A DNA stretch of 64,000 nucleotides from Bacteroidales bacterium (GCA_017549505.1 JAFYUS010000030.1:62001-126000); one strand, 5' to 3'; shown: positions 49,313 to 59,225, counted from the first letter of the stretch. The notes: a model not told the origin generated them from the letters alone. Program-made: numbers and translations.

Positions 49313-49320
49313 CAAAAATA
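49313..49320 (-). promoter_or_regulatory. -7 box of the ilvA-ilvE operon
   Basis: The minus strand reads TATTTTTG, which fits TAnnTTTG, 37 bases upstream of ATG 49275. Confidence 0.45.
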
Positions 49321-49367
49321 TAATTTAAATCAGTGAAATCCTAATAAATCTAAAAAGATTTGGCGGA

Positions 49368-50033
49368 TTAATCCATCATTATCAATGCTATGGACCTGTG
49401 GCTGAATTTCAGCTTGACATGGTCCTGAGAAGCCCTGTTAAGTGTAGCTTTCCACCAGTTGTCGAAGACAACCTCGTCTGTAGGCCATTCCAGACCCTCT
49501 GACTTTATCCGGAGGCTGTTGTCCGGACTGAAGATCGAAATCCTTCTGCCTTCCCCGCAGTCCACCTCACATGTGTCCGTCACTGCGAAGATGGTAGCAT
49601 GGTCTGAAACCATCTCCACATTGATCCCTCTGCCTTCCAGATCGTATGTCCTGGCATATTCCATCAGCAGGGATATGTTGCCGATTGTGTGGTCCTCTCT
49701 TTCTCCGGTCGCTCCGAGGATGTAGATCTGAGATATGTCTTCTACATTTTCAAGGGCCCATCTGAAGGCCTTTGTCTGGTCATTATGCTCCTGTTCGTCG
49801 ATCTGGACGATTATGTCGCTGTGCTTCTTGCGAAGCGACGGCGACAGCGAGTCCATATCACCGACCACCACATCAGGAAGCCTCTTTTCTCCGAAAATCG
49901 CTTCGCTGGCGCGGATGAATTTCTGAAGCGCTCCGTCGCAGCAGATGATGAAATCTGCCGTACGGACCAGATAGCGTGGATAGTCCGATTTCGGAAACCT
50001 TCCGTCGCAGATTATGACAACTGTCTTAAGCAT
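49368..50033 (-). CDS. thiamine pyrophosphokinase
   Basis: The 221-residue enzyme transfers pyrophosphate from ATP to thiamine. The family motifs are ICCDGAL (about 30-36), VVGDMDSLSP (about 56-65), DQTKAFRWAL (about 84-93) and GATGEREDHTIGN (about 106-118). The C-terminal beta domain ends with a thiamine-binding-like region. Its start overlaps the 3' end of the LptF/G-Fmt fusion by 8 bases, so translation is coupled. It is the last gene of the alaS group, cytosolic and of normal length. Confidence 0.9.
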   Translation of the reverse strand: MLKTVVIICDGRFPKSDYPRYLVRTADFIICCDGALQKFIRASEAIFGEKRLPDVVVGDMDSLSPSLRKKHSDIIVQIDEQEHNDQTKAFRWALENVEDISQIYILGATGEREDHTIGNISLLMEYARTYDLEGRGINVEMVSDHATIFAVTDTCEVDCGEGRRISIFSPDNSLRIKSEGLEWPTDEVVFDNWWKATLNRASQDHVKLKFSHRSIALIMMD

Positions 50034-52488
50034 GCTTTCCTGTTATCTGTGATGATGTTCCCTGAGTGGTTCCGTATGATTCCGGCTCTCTGAATCCGAT
50101 GAGGAAATCCTTCACGGCCATCTTCTTCTTGCCTGCCAGCTGGAGCTCGGTAACCGAGATCGCGCCGTCGGCTGTCGCGACGGCGAGATAAGTCTTTCCA
50201 TCGGAAAGCACCGTACCCGGTGCCGCACTCTCAAGCCCCGAAGCAGAAAGCATTGCAGCATATTCCTCTCCGGTAACCTTGAGGGTCCTGTATATCTTCA
50301 TCTGAAGGACCTTGTCGTCCTTTGTGAGTTCTGTGAATGCAGCAGGATATGGACTCAGACCGCGGATAAGGTTGTAGATGTCCTTGGTCTTGCCGTTCCA
50401 GTCTATGTGGCAGAGCTCGCGGGTTATCTTCGGTGCAGGTCTGAGGATCTCAGATCCCTGGATGAAACTTCTCTGTACGCGGAGCTCCACATTGTTCTCT
50501 ATGATTGCCTCGACTGTATTGACAACGAGTTTCGAACCGAGATCCATGAGCTTGTCGTGTACTTCTCCTACAGTTTCATCAGGTTCGATGCGGCAGTCAT
50601 ATCTGTACATGATGCCGCCGGTGTCCATACCATCGTCGATCATGAATGTCGTCACACCCGTAGTCTTGTCTCCGTTGATCACGGCCCAGTTGATCGGTGC
50701 TGCACCGCGGTACTGAGGGAGGAGGGCGGCGTGGAGGTTGAATGTGCCGAGTTTCGGCATTGACCATACGACCTTCGGAAGCATTCGGAATGCCACGACC
50801 ACGAACAGGTCTGCCTTCCATGCCTTCAGAGCTTCAAGGAACTCAGGATCCTTGAGCGAAAGCGGCTGAAGCACAGGGATGTTGTGTTCCACAGCATACT
50901 TCTTTACGGCGCTTTCGTTGACCTTGAGTCCTCGGCCGCTCGCCTTGTCGGCTACTGTCACCACTCCTACGATGTTATATCCGTTCTTTATGAGTTCGTC
51001 CAGAGGAGCCACCGCGAATTCCGGCGTACCCATGTAGACGATTCTTGTCTTCTTGAACATGTCCATGATCTTGGTCTTTATTTTTCTGAATCCGCTCTTT
51101 ATCGAATCCAGGTTGAAGAATGTCGAGTCGTTGATTGCCTTCCACGAAAGGAAGAGTCCGGTAGGGAAGAGCACGTAGCTGGAGAAGAATACTCCGAAGA
51201 CAGGTCCTACAGCTCCGTCTCTTGCCAGTTTGGTTCCGGCAATGTCGATCACATAGTACGCTACAAAGAAGAGTACGGATATGATCGCCGAGGCTCCAAG
51301 TCCTCCTTTTCGGATGATAGCTCCCAGAGGCGCACCGATGAAGAAGAAGATAAAGCAGGCGATTGCCAGTGCAAACTTCTTATAGATCTCGATGTCGATA
51401 AGCCTGAGGATATAAGTGTGGTGATATCTTTCCCTAGAATATGTGTTCAGTGTGTTTTCCAGCTCTTCTGCATGGGTCCTGGCCTTTCTTGCTCCTTCGA
51501 GTTCCTTCTCCAGAGTCTTCCACTTGTTGAGGCCCTCAGGTACGAAAGGAGTTGTCCTTACAGTCTTGGATGCTGTATCCAGCTGTGAATTGTATCTCAA
51601 TGACCTTGAATTTCCCAGAGATGCAATGTTCTTTTTCTTTCCCTCGGCATTTATGGTACCGATGGAATCCTCGCTTTCATGCAGCTGCTTGAGATTCATT
51701 GACTTGACCTGGTCGCCGAACCTGCTGGAATCGGATTTCTGGAACGAGTAGTTTTCCAGAGGGATGATCAGTTCCTGTCTTTTGAAGTCGATCTTCTGGA
51801 ACTGAAGGGTTGTGTCACGATATTTTCTGTTGTTGGTCTCCTCGTAGTTGGAACCGCTGAACATGATGAATGAAAGGTATGACTTGTCCTTTGACATCTT
51901 CATCATGGCTGAATCTGCAAGGGTAAGGCTTGTGTTGCCCTTGTTCTTCGTGTGGTTGTATACCATGACGCCGTGCATTATGCCGGTCTCGTCATTTCTT
52001 TCCTCCACACGGAGCATGTATCCTTCGATACCGTTGTAGAAAGTCTTGGTCGGAATCTTGATCTCGTCCTTTGTCTTTCCGATGTCTGCCCTGAGCTGAT
52101 AGATCTTGTTGTATGCTACCGGAATCAGGTCGTTCGATACGAAGAAGGCTCCGACACTGATGCCCAGACATACGACAGCAAGAGGAATCATCATTCTCTG
52201 AAGGGAGATACCTGCAGCCTTGACGGCCAGAAGCTCATTGTTCTCTCCCAGCTGTCCCATGGTCATCATGGCGGACAGAAGGGTGGACAAAGGAAGGGAC
52301 AGGGGAAGCATGGTGATGCAACCCCAGCCTAGGAATTCCATTATGACTTTGAAACTCAGACCCTTACCGACGAGTTCGTCGATATAGAGCCAGAGAAACT
52401 GCATCATCAGGATGAATACGACGACCAGCAGGATCGCTACAAACGGTCCTATGAACGACTTCAATATGAACTGGTCTAACTTCTTCAT
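50026..52488 (-). CDS. LptF/LptG-type permease fused to methionyl-tRNA formyltransferase
   Basis: A single 820-residue open frame joins two full proteins. Residues 1 to about 470 are a YjgP/YjgQ permease with three N-terminal helices, a large periplasmic domain and three C-terminal helices. From about 478, KTRIVYMGTPEFAV starts a complete Fmt with the formyl-THF site FNLHAALLPQYRGAAP and DDGMDTGG and the C-terminal domain. Fmt formylates initiator Met-tRNA in the cytosol, so the fusion would tether it to the inner membrane; the permease C-terminus is cytosolic, which makes this topologically possible. In-frame ATGs at 51066 and 51060 could also give a free Fmt. No stop or frameshift is seen at the joint. 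The start overlaps the alaS stop by one base. Confidence 0.88.
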   Translation of the reverse strand: MKKLDQFILKSFIGPFVAILLVVVFILMMQFLWLYIDELVGKGLSFKVIMEFLGWGCITMLPLSLPLSTLLSAMMTMGQLGENNELLAVKAAGISLQRMMIPLAVVCLGISVGAFFVSNDLIPVAYNKIYQLRADIGKTKDEIKIPTKTFYNGIEGYMLRVEERNDETGIMHGVMVYNHTKNKGNTSLTLADSAMMKMSKDKSYLSFIMFSGSNYEETNNRKYRDTTLQFQKIDFKRQELIIPLENYSFQKSDSSRFGDQVKSMNLKQLHESEDSIGTINAEGKKKNIASLGNSRSLRYNSQLDTASKTVRTTPFVPEGLNKWKTLEKELEGARKARTHAEELENTLNTYSRERYHHTYILRLIDIEIYKKFALAIACFIFFFIGAPLGAIIRKGGLGASAIISVLFFVAYYVIDIAGTKLARDGAVGPVFGVFFSSYVLFPTGLFLSWKAINDSTFFNLDSIKSGFRKIKTKIMDMFKKTRIVYMGTPEFAVAPLDELIKNGYNIVGVVTVADKASGRGLKVNESAVKKYAVEHNIPVLQPLSLKDPEFLEALKAWKADLFVVVAFRMLPKVVWSMPKLGTFNLHAALLPQYRGAAPINWAVINGDKTTGVTTFMIDDGMDTGGIMYRYDCRIEPDETVGEVHDKLMDLGSKLVVNTVEAIIENNVELRVQRSFIQGSEILRPAPKITRELCHIDWNGKTKDIYNLIRGLSPYPAAFTELTKDDKVLQMKIYRTLKVTGEEYAAMLSASGLESAAPGTVLSDGKTYLAVATADGAISVTELQLAGKKKMAVKDFLIGFREPESYGTTQGTSSQITGKHA

Positions 52489-55103
52489 TATGCAGTTGCG
52501 AGTTCAACCAATCTGGTTATTGCTGCGGAAAGACCGCCAAGGTCCTTTCCGCCGGCGGTAGCCAGACCTGGCTGTCCGCCGCCGCCGCCCATGATGAGCT
52601 TTGCAGCCTCACGAACGTCTGCTCCTGCATTCTTTCCGCCCTTCACAAGGTCCTCTGAGTACATGACGAGAAGCTGTGGCTTGCCTGCAAATTCGAAGGC
52701 AGCGACGATGGCGAACTTCTCTGTCTCCTTCTGGAGCATGAAGGCAGCGTTCTTGAGCATTGCAGGATCCATGCTGTAGTCCACGACTACGAGCTTTATG
52801 CCGTTCTGCTCCTTTGCAACTTCCTTGAAGCTGTTCTTGAGGGTAATGGTCTTCTCCTTTACGATCTCATCTATCTGCTTCTTGTAAGCCTCGTTCTCAT
52901 CAACCATCTTCTGGATTGCAGCTGCAAGGTCAGGAGCGTTGTTGAAGAATGCCTTTGCGATTCGGAGGGATGTTTCCATTCCGTCCACGATGATTTCTGC
53001 ATATACGCCGGTAGTTGCCTCGATGCGTCGTACTCCTGCTGCGATTGCTGACTCGGCTGTGATCTTGAAGAATCCGATCTGGCCGGTAGCGGCAGCATGT
53101 GTACCTCCACAGAGCTCGCATGACTGTCCGAACTTAACTACGCGTACCTTGTCGCCGTACTTCTCTCCGAAGAGTGCCATGGCGCCCATCTCCTGAGCTT
53201 CTTCCATGGTTGCGTTCCTGTTTTCATCGAGAGGGTAGTTCGCTCTGATGAGTGCGTTGACGCGCTTCTCGACTGCGTCGATCTGCTCGTCGGTGAGTTT
53301 CTCGAAGTGCGAGAAGTCGAAGCGGAAATATTTGTCACATACATATGAACCCTTCTGCTCCACATGTGTTCCGAGGATCTCGCGGAGCGCCTGGTGAAGG
53401 AGGTGGGTTGCGGTATGGTTGTTCTCGATCTGTTTTCTTCTTTCAGTATCTACATGGAGACTGAAGCTCTCAGTGCAGTCTGCAGGGATGCGCTCTGCAA
53501 CGTGGATGGTGAGGTTGTTCTCCTTGATTGTGTTGACGATGCTGATCTTCTCACCGCTCTCTGAAAGGATATATCCTGTATCACCTACCTGTCCTCCCAT
53601 CTCTGCGTAGAAAGGAGTACGCTCGAACACGAGCTGGTACATTGTCTTGTTCTTCGCCTTTACGGTACGATGACGTGTGAGCTGTACGCCTTCGAGTTCA
53701 GTGCAGTCATATCCGAGGAACTCGATGTTGTCGCAGTGTGCGAATTCTACCCAGTCGCCTGATTCGATTGCAGTTGCGTTACGTGCCCTGTCCTTCTGCT
53801 TCTGGAGCTCTACCTGGAATCCTTCGAGGTCGATCTTGTATCCCTTCTCTGAAGCGATGAGCTCGGAAAGGTCGATAGGGAAGCCGAATGTGTCGTAAAG
53901 TACGAATGCATCCTCTCCTGAGATCACCTTTGTCTCTGAAGACTTCGCCATGATGTTGTCCATCAGGCGGATACCTCTGTCAAGAGTGCGGAGGAAAGCC
54001 ATCTCCTCTTCCTTGATGACGCGCTCGATGAGGGTCTGCTGCTTTACGATCTCAGGATAGAACTCTCCCATGTCGTCCACGAGCTGTCCTACCAGACGGC
54101 AGAGGAAAGGCTCATTGAATCCGAGGAATGTATATCCGTAACGGACTGCACGACGGAGGATTCGACGGATCACATATCCTGCCTTTACATTCGAAGGCAG
54201 CTGGCCGTCTGCAATCGAGAAGCTGATTGCACGGATGTGGTCAGCGATCACACGCATGGCTACATCCTCTTCTGTAGTGACTCCGTACTTGTGTCCTGAA
54301 AGTTCCTCGATCTTTGAGATCATTCCTGTGAATACGTCTGTGTCATAGTTGGACTGCTTGCCCTGGAGAGCCATGCAGAGACGTTCGAATCCCATACCTG
54401 TGTCGACGTTCTTGTTAGGAAGGAGCTCGAGTTCTCCGTTTGCCTTGCGGTTGTACTGCATGAACACGTTGTTCCAGATCTCGATCACGAGATGGTGGTC
54501 CTTGTTCACGAGTGATGCTCCCGGAACGGCTGCCCTTTCCTCGTCGCTGCGGAGGTCGATGTGGATCTCCGAGCATGGTCCGCAAGGACCTGTATCGCCC
54601 ATTTCCCAGAAGTTGTCCTTCTTGTTTCCGAGGAGGATGCGGTCTTCAGGAAGATGTCTCTTCCATGCTTCCATGGCCTCGACGTCAAGCTGTGTGCCGT
54701 CTGCCTCAGAGCCCTCGAACACTGTAGCATAAAGTCTGTCCTTATCGAGCTTGTAAACCTCTGTGAGGAGTTCCCATGCCCAGTCGATGGCCTCGTTCTT
54801 GAAATAGTCGCCGAAGCTCCAGTTTCCGAGCATCTCGAACATTGTGTGGTGGTATGTATCGCGTCCGACCTCTTCAAGGTCGTTATGTTTTCCGCTTACG
54901 CGGAGACATTTCTGACTGTCTGCTACCCTCTTCCATTTTGCAGGGCTGTTTCCGAGGAACCAGTCCTTGAACTGATTCATTCCGGCATTGGTGAACATAA
55001 GTGTGGGGTCGTTCTTCACGACCATAGGTGCCGATGGCACGATCTGGTGACCCTTCGAAGCGAAGAAGTCCAGAAATGCTTTTCTGATTTCTTTGGAAGT
55101 CAT
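52488..55103 (-). CDS. alaS: alanyl-tRNA synthetase
   Basis: The 871-residue class II synthetase charges tRNA-Ala. The start [19 protein letters not shown], the motif 2 region [16 protein letters not shown] (about 86-101) and the editing-domain zinc ligands HTATHLLH and CELCGGTH are present. The C-terminal [14 protein letters not shown] block is also seen. It is cytosolic and of normal length. It leads a tightly packed group: its stop overlaps the start of the LptF/G-Fmt fusion (TAATG), and that gene overlaps thiamine pyrophosphokinase. It is divergent from the M23 peptidase genes. Confidence 0.97.
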   Translation of the reverse strand: MTSKEIRKAFLDFFASKGHQIVPSAPMVVKNDPTLMFTNAGMNQFKDWFLGNSPAKWKRVADSQKCLRVSGKHNDLEEVGRDTYHHTMFEMLGNWSFGDYFKNEAIDWAWELLTEVYKLDKDRLYATVFEGSEADGTQLDVEAMEAWKRHLPEDRILLGNKKDNFWEMGDTGPCGPCSEIHIDLRSDEERAAVPGASLVNKDHHLVIEIWNNVFMQYNRKANGELELLPNKNVDTGMGFERLCMALQGKQSNYDTDVFTGMISKIEELSGHKYGVTTEEDVAMRVIADHIRAISFSIADGQLPSNVKAGYVIRRILRRAVRYGYTFLGFNEPFLCRLVGQLVDDMGEFYPEIVKQQTLIERVIKEEEMAFLRTLDRGIRLMDNIMAKSSETKVISGEDAFVLYDTFGFPIDLSELIASEKGYKIDLEGFQVELQKQKDRARNATAIESGDWVEFAHCDNIEFLGYDCTELEGVQLTRHRTVKAKNKTMYQLVFERTPFYAEMGGQVGDTGYILSESGEKISIVNTIKENNLTIHVAERIPADCTESFSLHVDTERRKQIENNHTATHLLHQALREILGTHVEQKGSYVCDKYFRFDFSHFEKLTDEQIDAVEKRVNALIRANYPLDENRNATMEEAQEMGAMALFGEKYGDKVRVVKFGQSCELCGGTHAAATGQIGFFKITAESAIAAGVRRIEATTGVYAEIIVDGMETSLRIAKAFFNNAPDLAAAIQKMVDENEAYKKQIDEIVKEKTITLKNSFKEVAKEQNGIKLVVVDYSMDPAMLKNAAFMLQKETEKFAIVAAFEFAGKPQLLVMYSEDLVKGGKNAGADVREAAKLIMGGGGGQPGLATAGGKDLGGLSAAITRLVELATA

Positions 55104-55164
55104 ATCCTGTGTGTGTTTATATCAAACTGTAAGGCTACAATTCAGGCAGCCGCAAAATAACTCG

Positions 55165-55172
55165 CAAAATTA
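55165..55172 (-). promoter_or_regulatory. -7 box of the alaS operon
   Basis: The minus strand reads TAATTTTG, which fits TAnnTTTG, 61 bases upstream of ATG 55103. Confidence 0.4.
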
Positions 55173-55266
55173 CAAATTATATCCGGAATAATCCAGAGAA
55201 AACGCCACTTTCGTGCGCAGGTGTTTAAAAATTATTATTTTTTATAGAAGAATATGAGATTTTGTA

Positions 55267-55274
55267 TATCTTTG
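55267..55274 (+). promoter_or_regulatory. -7 box of the M23 peptidase operon
   Basis: TATCTTTG ends 7 bases before ATG 55282, the same spacing as at uvrA. A transcript starting there would have almost no leader. Confidence 0.55.
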
Positions 55275-55281
55275 CGCTCGT

Positions 55282-56304
55282 ATGTCCAAAAGTAAAAACT
55301 ATATTTTCAATGATCAGACGCTTATGTATGAGATACGTAAGCGCTCGAAGCTGTCGCGTATAATCAAGTCCGCGACTGTCTTTGCTGCAAGTCTGGGCAT
55401 GGCTGTTCTTTATTTCTGGCTGTATACGTCTGTCTTCGGTCTGGAACTGCCGAAGACTGCGCTCCTGAAGAAGCAGAATGCGGAGTGGTGCTCGAAGATG
55501 GAGGTCATGAACAGACAGTTGGACGGTTACGAGGATGTCCTCGCTTCCCTTCAGATGAGGGATGACGACATATATAGGTCGATTTTCGGTATGCATGAGA
55601 TACCTGCGGAGGTCCGCAATGCCGGCTTCGGTGGTGTAAACAGATATGCCCACCTTGAGGGCGTAGACCAAGGCGGTCTGCTCAAGAGCACGACCTTGAG
55701 GATGGATATCCTTACAAAGAAGTCCTATGTCCAGAGCAAGTCGTTCGATGAAGTGGCCCAGCTTTCCAGAAGGGCCGGAGACATGGCTTCATGCATTCCG
55801 GCAATTCCTCCGATAAATCCTGATCCGACAAAATACCGTCTTTCCAGCAGCTTCGGATACAGGACCGACCCTGTGTACGGAAGATCTGCACGCCATACCG
55901 GTGTTGACTTCGCCATGAAGCCGGGCAACCCGATCTACTCCACAGGCGACGGTGTAGTGGAAAGCGTGAAGTTCGAATTCTTCGGATATGGAAACCAGGT
56001 CGTGATCGACCACGGTTTCGGATATAAGACCAGGTATGCCCATCTGAGGAACATCGGAGTCGTGGAAGGAATGAAGGTGAAGAGGGGAGAGTGCATCGGA
56101 GAAAGCGGAAATTCCGGAAAATCGACAGGTCCTCATCTCCATTACGAGGTCATCTACAAGGGCAGTCCGGTCAATCCGAGCAATTATTACGACCTGACGA
56201 TAACGACGGAGGAGTATGCAACCATGGTTCAGAATACGGCGGACATGTCGGAAAAGCTGACTCTCCACCCTTCGCACAGGCCTAAATCCCAGACCCGCTC
56301 ATGA
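55282..56304 (+). CDS. M23 family metallopeptidase, membrane-anchored (first of two)
   Basis: The 340-residue protein has a cytosolic basic start, one membrane helix (about 35-55, SLGMAVLYFWLYTSVFGL), a short coiled region and a C-terminal LytM domain in the periplasm. The zinc and catalytic residues are in HTGVDF (about 211), YAHL and HLHYEV (about 293). The family cuts peptide cross-links in peptidoglycan. It overlaps the next M23 gene by 4 bases (ATGA). The two proteins share the phrase RDDDIY and the same layout, so they arose by duplication. A leaderless-type promoter precedes it. Confidence 0.87.
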   Translation: MSKSKNYIFNDQTLMYEIRKRSKLSRIIKSATVFAASLGMAVLYFWLYTSVFGLELPKTALLKKQNAEWCSKMEVMNRQLDGYEDVLASLQMRDDDIYRSIFGMHEIPAEVRNAGFGGVNRYAHLEGVDQGGLLKSTTLRMDILTKKSYVQSKSFDEVAQLSRRAGDMASCIPAIPPINPDPTKYRLSSSFGYRTDPVYGRSARHTGVDFAMKPGNPIYSTGDGVVESVKFEFFGYGNQVVIDHGFGYKTRYAHLRNIGVVEGMKVKRGECIGESGNSGKSTGPHLHYEVIYKGSPVNPSNYYDLTITTEEYATMVQNTADMSEKLTLHPSHRPKSQTRS

Positions 56305-57251
56305 GTCGCAGATACATATTCGACAAGGACGGAATAAGGTTCAGAAGAAAGAAGACATCAGTGTGGACTGTCGTGCGCAGGATACTGATGTTTTTTGTCG
56401 CATCCTTATCTCTGGCTGTGGTCTATTATGTGATTTTCTCTCTTGTCTTCAGTACGGACGAAGAGAAGAAGCTAAGGCAGGAGAACAGGATGTATGCCAG
56501 GGAATACCCGGAACTGGAAAGGAAGGAACAGCTTCTGTCAGATGTGGTGGACGGTCTCATGGTCAGGGACGACGATATCTATTCAGAGATATTCCACACC
56601 TCGGCTCCGGACGTGAATCCTCTTTCATCCATCGATTTCCTTTCGGGATATGATTCCATTCCTGACCACGATATAGTGCTCCGTTCAGCGGCCAAGCTGG
56701 ACCTGGCCGGCGCAAGCGCGGCCAGAGTGGAAGAGAATTTCCGGAGGATAGCGCAGGTGCTCGGAGAAGAGGGATATTCCATCCCTCCGATGACCAATCC
56801 GCTGAAGAACTACTCGTTCGCGCAGACTGGCGCATCGACGGGAAGCAGAATGAATCCTTTCTATAAAGTGTCCATGCAGCATAACGGACTGGATATGATA
56901 GCTCCTTCCGGAGAGCCTGTATATGCGGCTGCAGACGGAACGGTAAGCAATGTGATACGTTCCCGCAAGGGCCTGGGAAATGTGGTCGAGATCGATCATG
57001 GCAACGGATACATGACGCGATACGGCCATCTTGCGGACGTCGAAGTCCGCAAGGGCCGTAAGCTCACGAAGGGAACGCGCATAGGATATGTGGGAGTGTC
57101 GGGCAACTCGTTCGCCCCTCATCTCCATTATGAGGTGATAAAGGACACACTGGTCATGGACCCTGTGAACTACATGTTCGCTTCCGTGACGCCAGAAGAA
57201 TATGTAAACATGCTGGTCATGTCAGTGATGACCGGTCAGTCAATGGATTGA
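56301..57251 (+). CDS. M23 family metallopeptidase, membrane-anchored (second of two)
   Basis: The 316-residue paralogue of the preceding protein has a membrane helix (about 29-51, ILMFFVASLSLAVVYYVIF), a coiled-coil region and a LytM domain. Zinc and catalytic residues are intact in HNGLDM (about 195), RYGHL and HLHYEV (about 275). It is expected to act on peptidoglycan in the periplasm during growth or division. It overlaps the upstream gene by 4 bases and is followed after 60 bases by a MerR-type regulator gene. Confidence 0.87.
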   Translation: MSRRYIFDKDGIRFRRKKTSVWTVVRRILMFFVASLSLAVVYYVIFSLVFSTDEEKKLRQENRMYAREYPELERKEQLLSDVVDGLMVRDDDIYSEIFHTSAPDVNPLSSIDFLSGYDSIPDHDIVLRSAAKLDLAGASAARVEENFRRIAQVLGEEGYSIPPMTNPLKNYSFAQTGASTGSRMNPFYKVSMQHNGLDMIAPSGEPVYAAADGTVSNVIRSRKGLGNVVEIDHGNGYMTRYGHLADVEVRKGRKLTKGTRIGYVGVSGNSFAPHLHYEVIKDTLVMDPVNYMFASVTPEEYVNMLVMSVMTGQSMD

Positions 57252-57311
57252 CGCGCAGCGTTATCCCGAGGACCGTAGGGACGTGGGGATCTCTACGAAA
57301 ATGGAAAGATT

Positions 57312-57629
57312 ATGGAAAAGTATTTGTACACAATCGGCGAAGTTGCTGAAATCCTGGAAGAAAGCACGTCTCTCGTGCGTTTCTGGGCCAATGAGTTTCC
57401 GAAATTCATCAAGCCTCAGAGGAATGCCAAGGGCAACCGCCTCTTTACGAAGGAGGATGTGGAAACTTTCAAGCACATCCATCTTCTTGTCAAGGTGGAA
57501 GGTCTGACTCTGGAGGGAGCGGCCAAAAGGCTCAAAGGCGAGAAGAAGGATGTCATCAACAAGGCCAAGGTCCTGGAGTCCCTCAGGAATATCCGTCAGC
57601 AGCTCGAGGAAATCAAGGATACGTTATGA
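57312..57629 (+). CDS. MerR-family helix-turn-helix regulator, minimal type
   Basis: The 105-residue protein has an N-terminal MerR winged helix (YTIGEVAEILEESTSLVRFW, about 6-25, then FTKEDV) and a C-terminal coiled helix. It has no effector-binding domain. Bacteroidota carry this small MerR protein next to cell-wall peptidase genes; target genes are unknown. It overlaps the Nif3-like gene by 4 bases. ATG 57312 (MEKYLYTIGE) was chosen because it starts the HTH match. Confidence 0.85.
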   Translation: MEKYLYTIGEVAEILEESTSLVRFWANEFPKFIKPQRNAKGNRLFTKEDVETFKHIHLLVKVEGLTLEGAAKRLKGEKKDVINKAKVLESLRNIRQQLEEIKDTL

Positions 57630-58402
57630 AAGTAAAGGAAGTAATAAAGGTCATCGAGGACTTCGCACCTCTTTCCATCCAGGAAGGATGGGATAACAGC
57701 GGTCTGTGCATCGGTTCCCCCGATGCGGAAGTGACCTCTGTCCTTCTGGGGCTGGACTGTACCCCAGAACTGGTTGATGAAGCCATAGCGTGCGGAGCTG
57801 ACATGATCGTTACCCATCACCCTCTGATATTCTCCGGTCTGAAGAAGATATCCCCTGACGACCAGGTCGGAGGAGCGGTTATCAAGGCTATCAAGGCGGG
57901 CATCAGCATCTACGCCGCCCACACGAATGCAGACAAGGTCATCGCCGGCGTAAGCGGCGCGATGGCGGCAAGACTCGGCCTGGAGAATGTGTCCATATTG
58001 GACGAGGACGGCGATGGAACGGGACTCGGAGTGGTCGGAGACCTCCCTCGTCCTCTTTCTGCCGAAGAAGCGGTCGCTCTTGTCAAGGAGAAATTCTCTC
58101 TCAAGGCCATGAGGACATCGCGCCCGGTCGAAGGACCGGTATCGCGTGTGGCGATGTGCGGCGGTTCGGGCGGATCGCTGATAAAGGCGGCCATGGCTTC
58201 CGGAGCACAGCTGTACATAAGCGGCGACATATCCTACCATAATTTCTTCACCCGTGAAGGCTTCATGATCATGGATATAGGCCATTATGAGAGTGAAATA
58301 GAGATAGTTGATATTTTATTTTCATTGTTAAGGAAAAATTTTCCTACCTTTGCAGTTCGCATTACGCAGAATATATATAGTAACCCGATATTTTATTTTT
58401 AA
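57626..58402 (+). CDS. Nif3-like dinuclear metal-centre protein
   Basis: The 258-residue protein belongs to the Nif3/YqfO/GTP cyclohydrolase I type 2-like family, which forms hexameric toroids with two metals per subunit. Ligand motifs are THHPLIF (about 64-70), HTNADK (about 97-102) and DIGHYESE (about 215-222), and the C-terminus has FPTFAVRIT. It lacks the central PII-like insertion found in longer members. Its biochemical role is unsettled. The last codons contain a TACCTTTG box likely used by the next gene. It overlaps the MerR gene by 4 bases. Confidence 0.88.
   Translation: MKVKEVIKVIEDFAPLSIQEGWDNSGLCIGSPDAEVTSVLLGLDCTPELVDEAIACGADMIVTHHPLIFSGLKKISPDDQVGGAVIKAIKAGISIYAAHTNADKVIAGVSGAMAARLGLENVSILDEDGDGTGLGVVGDLPRPLSAEEAVALVKEKFSLKAMRTSRPVEGPVSRVAMCGGSGGSLIKAAMASGAQLYISGDISYHNFFTREGFMIMDIGHYESEIEIVDILFSLLRKNFPTFAVRITQNIYSNPIFYF
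58345..58352 (+). promoter_or_regulatory. -7 box inside the end of the Nif3-like gene
   Basis: TACCTTTG, with a TTG at 58325-58327 (17-base spacing), lies 55 bases upstream of ATG 58408. The sequence encodes the conserved FPTFAV segment, so the match could be accidental. Confidence 0.35.
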
Positions 58403-58407
58403 GCGAT

Positions 58408-59217
58408 ATGGCTAAAAAGACAAAGAAAATCGAGACTCCGATCGACAAAAGAGAAACCTTCGTGTCGATTCAGAAGAGCTTTGCCGACTCGGATCTCAGT
58501 GTAGGTGAGAAACTTAAGACCCTTTATGCCCTCCAGCAGGCTGATACAGCCATCGACAAGATCCTCCAGCTCAGAGGTGAACTTCCTGTCGAGGTTGAGA
58601 ATCTTGAAACAGAGATCGCTGAGCTTACAGCCAAGGCAGAGAGGATTGCGGAGCTCATCGAGGAATATACAAGATCGATAAGCGAGAACAAGCTCAACAT
58701 CGCAGAGTGTGACGATCAGATCGAGAAGTACAAGGCGCAGCTCGACAAGGTTGCGAACAGCCGTGAGTACGACTCCCTTAACAAGGAGATCGAGAACGTA
58801 GGCCTTCTCAGACAGATCGCAGAGAAGAACATTTCCGAGATCAAGGAGCGTATCTTCGAGAAGAGAAACGAACTCGAAGTAGTGAAGGAGAAGATCGCTG
58901 TAAGGACAGAAGACCTCAAGGCTAAGCAGCAGGAGCTCGCGACAATCGTAGAGTCTACTTCCAAGGAGGAGGAGATCCTCCGTGCGAACAGAGAAGAGTG
59001 CGCACAGAAGATCGACGAAAGAACAATGAGCGCCTATGACCATATCCGTCATAGCAGCAGCAACCACCTCGCAGTGGTTTCAGTATTCAACGGTGACTCT
59101 TGCGGAGGCTGCTTCAACACAATCGCACCGCAGAGACTGATCGACATCGCATCAAACAGAAAGATGATCATCTGCGAATACTGCGGAAGAATTCTGGTAA
59201 ACCCTGATTTTGAATAA
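58408..59217 (+). CDS. coiled-coil protein with C-terminal C4 zinc ribbon
   Basis: The 269-residue cytosolic protein is a long helical hairpin (about 25-210, rich in Glu, Lys and Ala) followed by a C4 zinc ribbon, CGGCFNTI and CEYCGRIL (about 232-262). This matches the family annotated as C4-type zinc ribbon domain proteins, related to CdsZ, some of which bind RNA or ribosomes. Function in Bacteroidota is not established. It lies 8 bases upstream of dnaB and 5 bases after the Nif3-like gene, and the operon order is common in this phylum. Confidence 0.8.
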   Translation: MAKKTKKIETPIDKRETFVSIQKSFADSDLSVGEKLKTLYALQQADTAIDKILQLRGELPVEVENLETEIAELTAKAERIAELIEEYTRSISENKLNIAECDDQIEKYKAQLDKVANSREYDSLNKEIENVGLLRQIAEKNISEIKERIFEKRNELEVVKEKIAVRTEDLKAKQQELATIVESTSKEEEILRANREECAQKIDERTMSAYDHIRHSSSNHLAVVSVFNGDSCGGCFNTIAPQRLIDIASNRKMIICEYCGRILVNPDFE

Positions 59218-59225
59218 TCCTGCCT

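Noticed and set aside
51055-51070. Frameshift or assembly error at the LptF/G-Fmt joint
   Set aside because: The sequence reads cleanly through the joint with sensible codons and no homopolymer run at the junction itself, but raw reads would be needed to exclude it fully.
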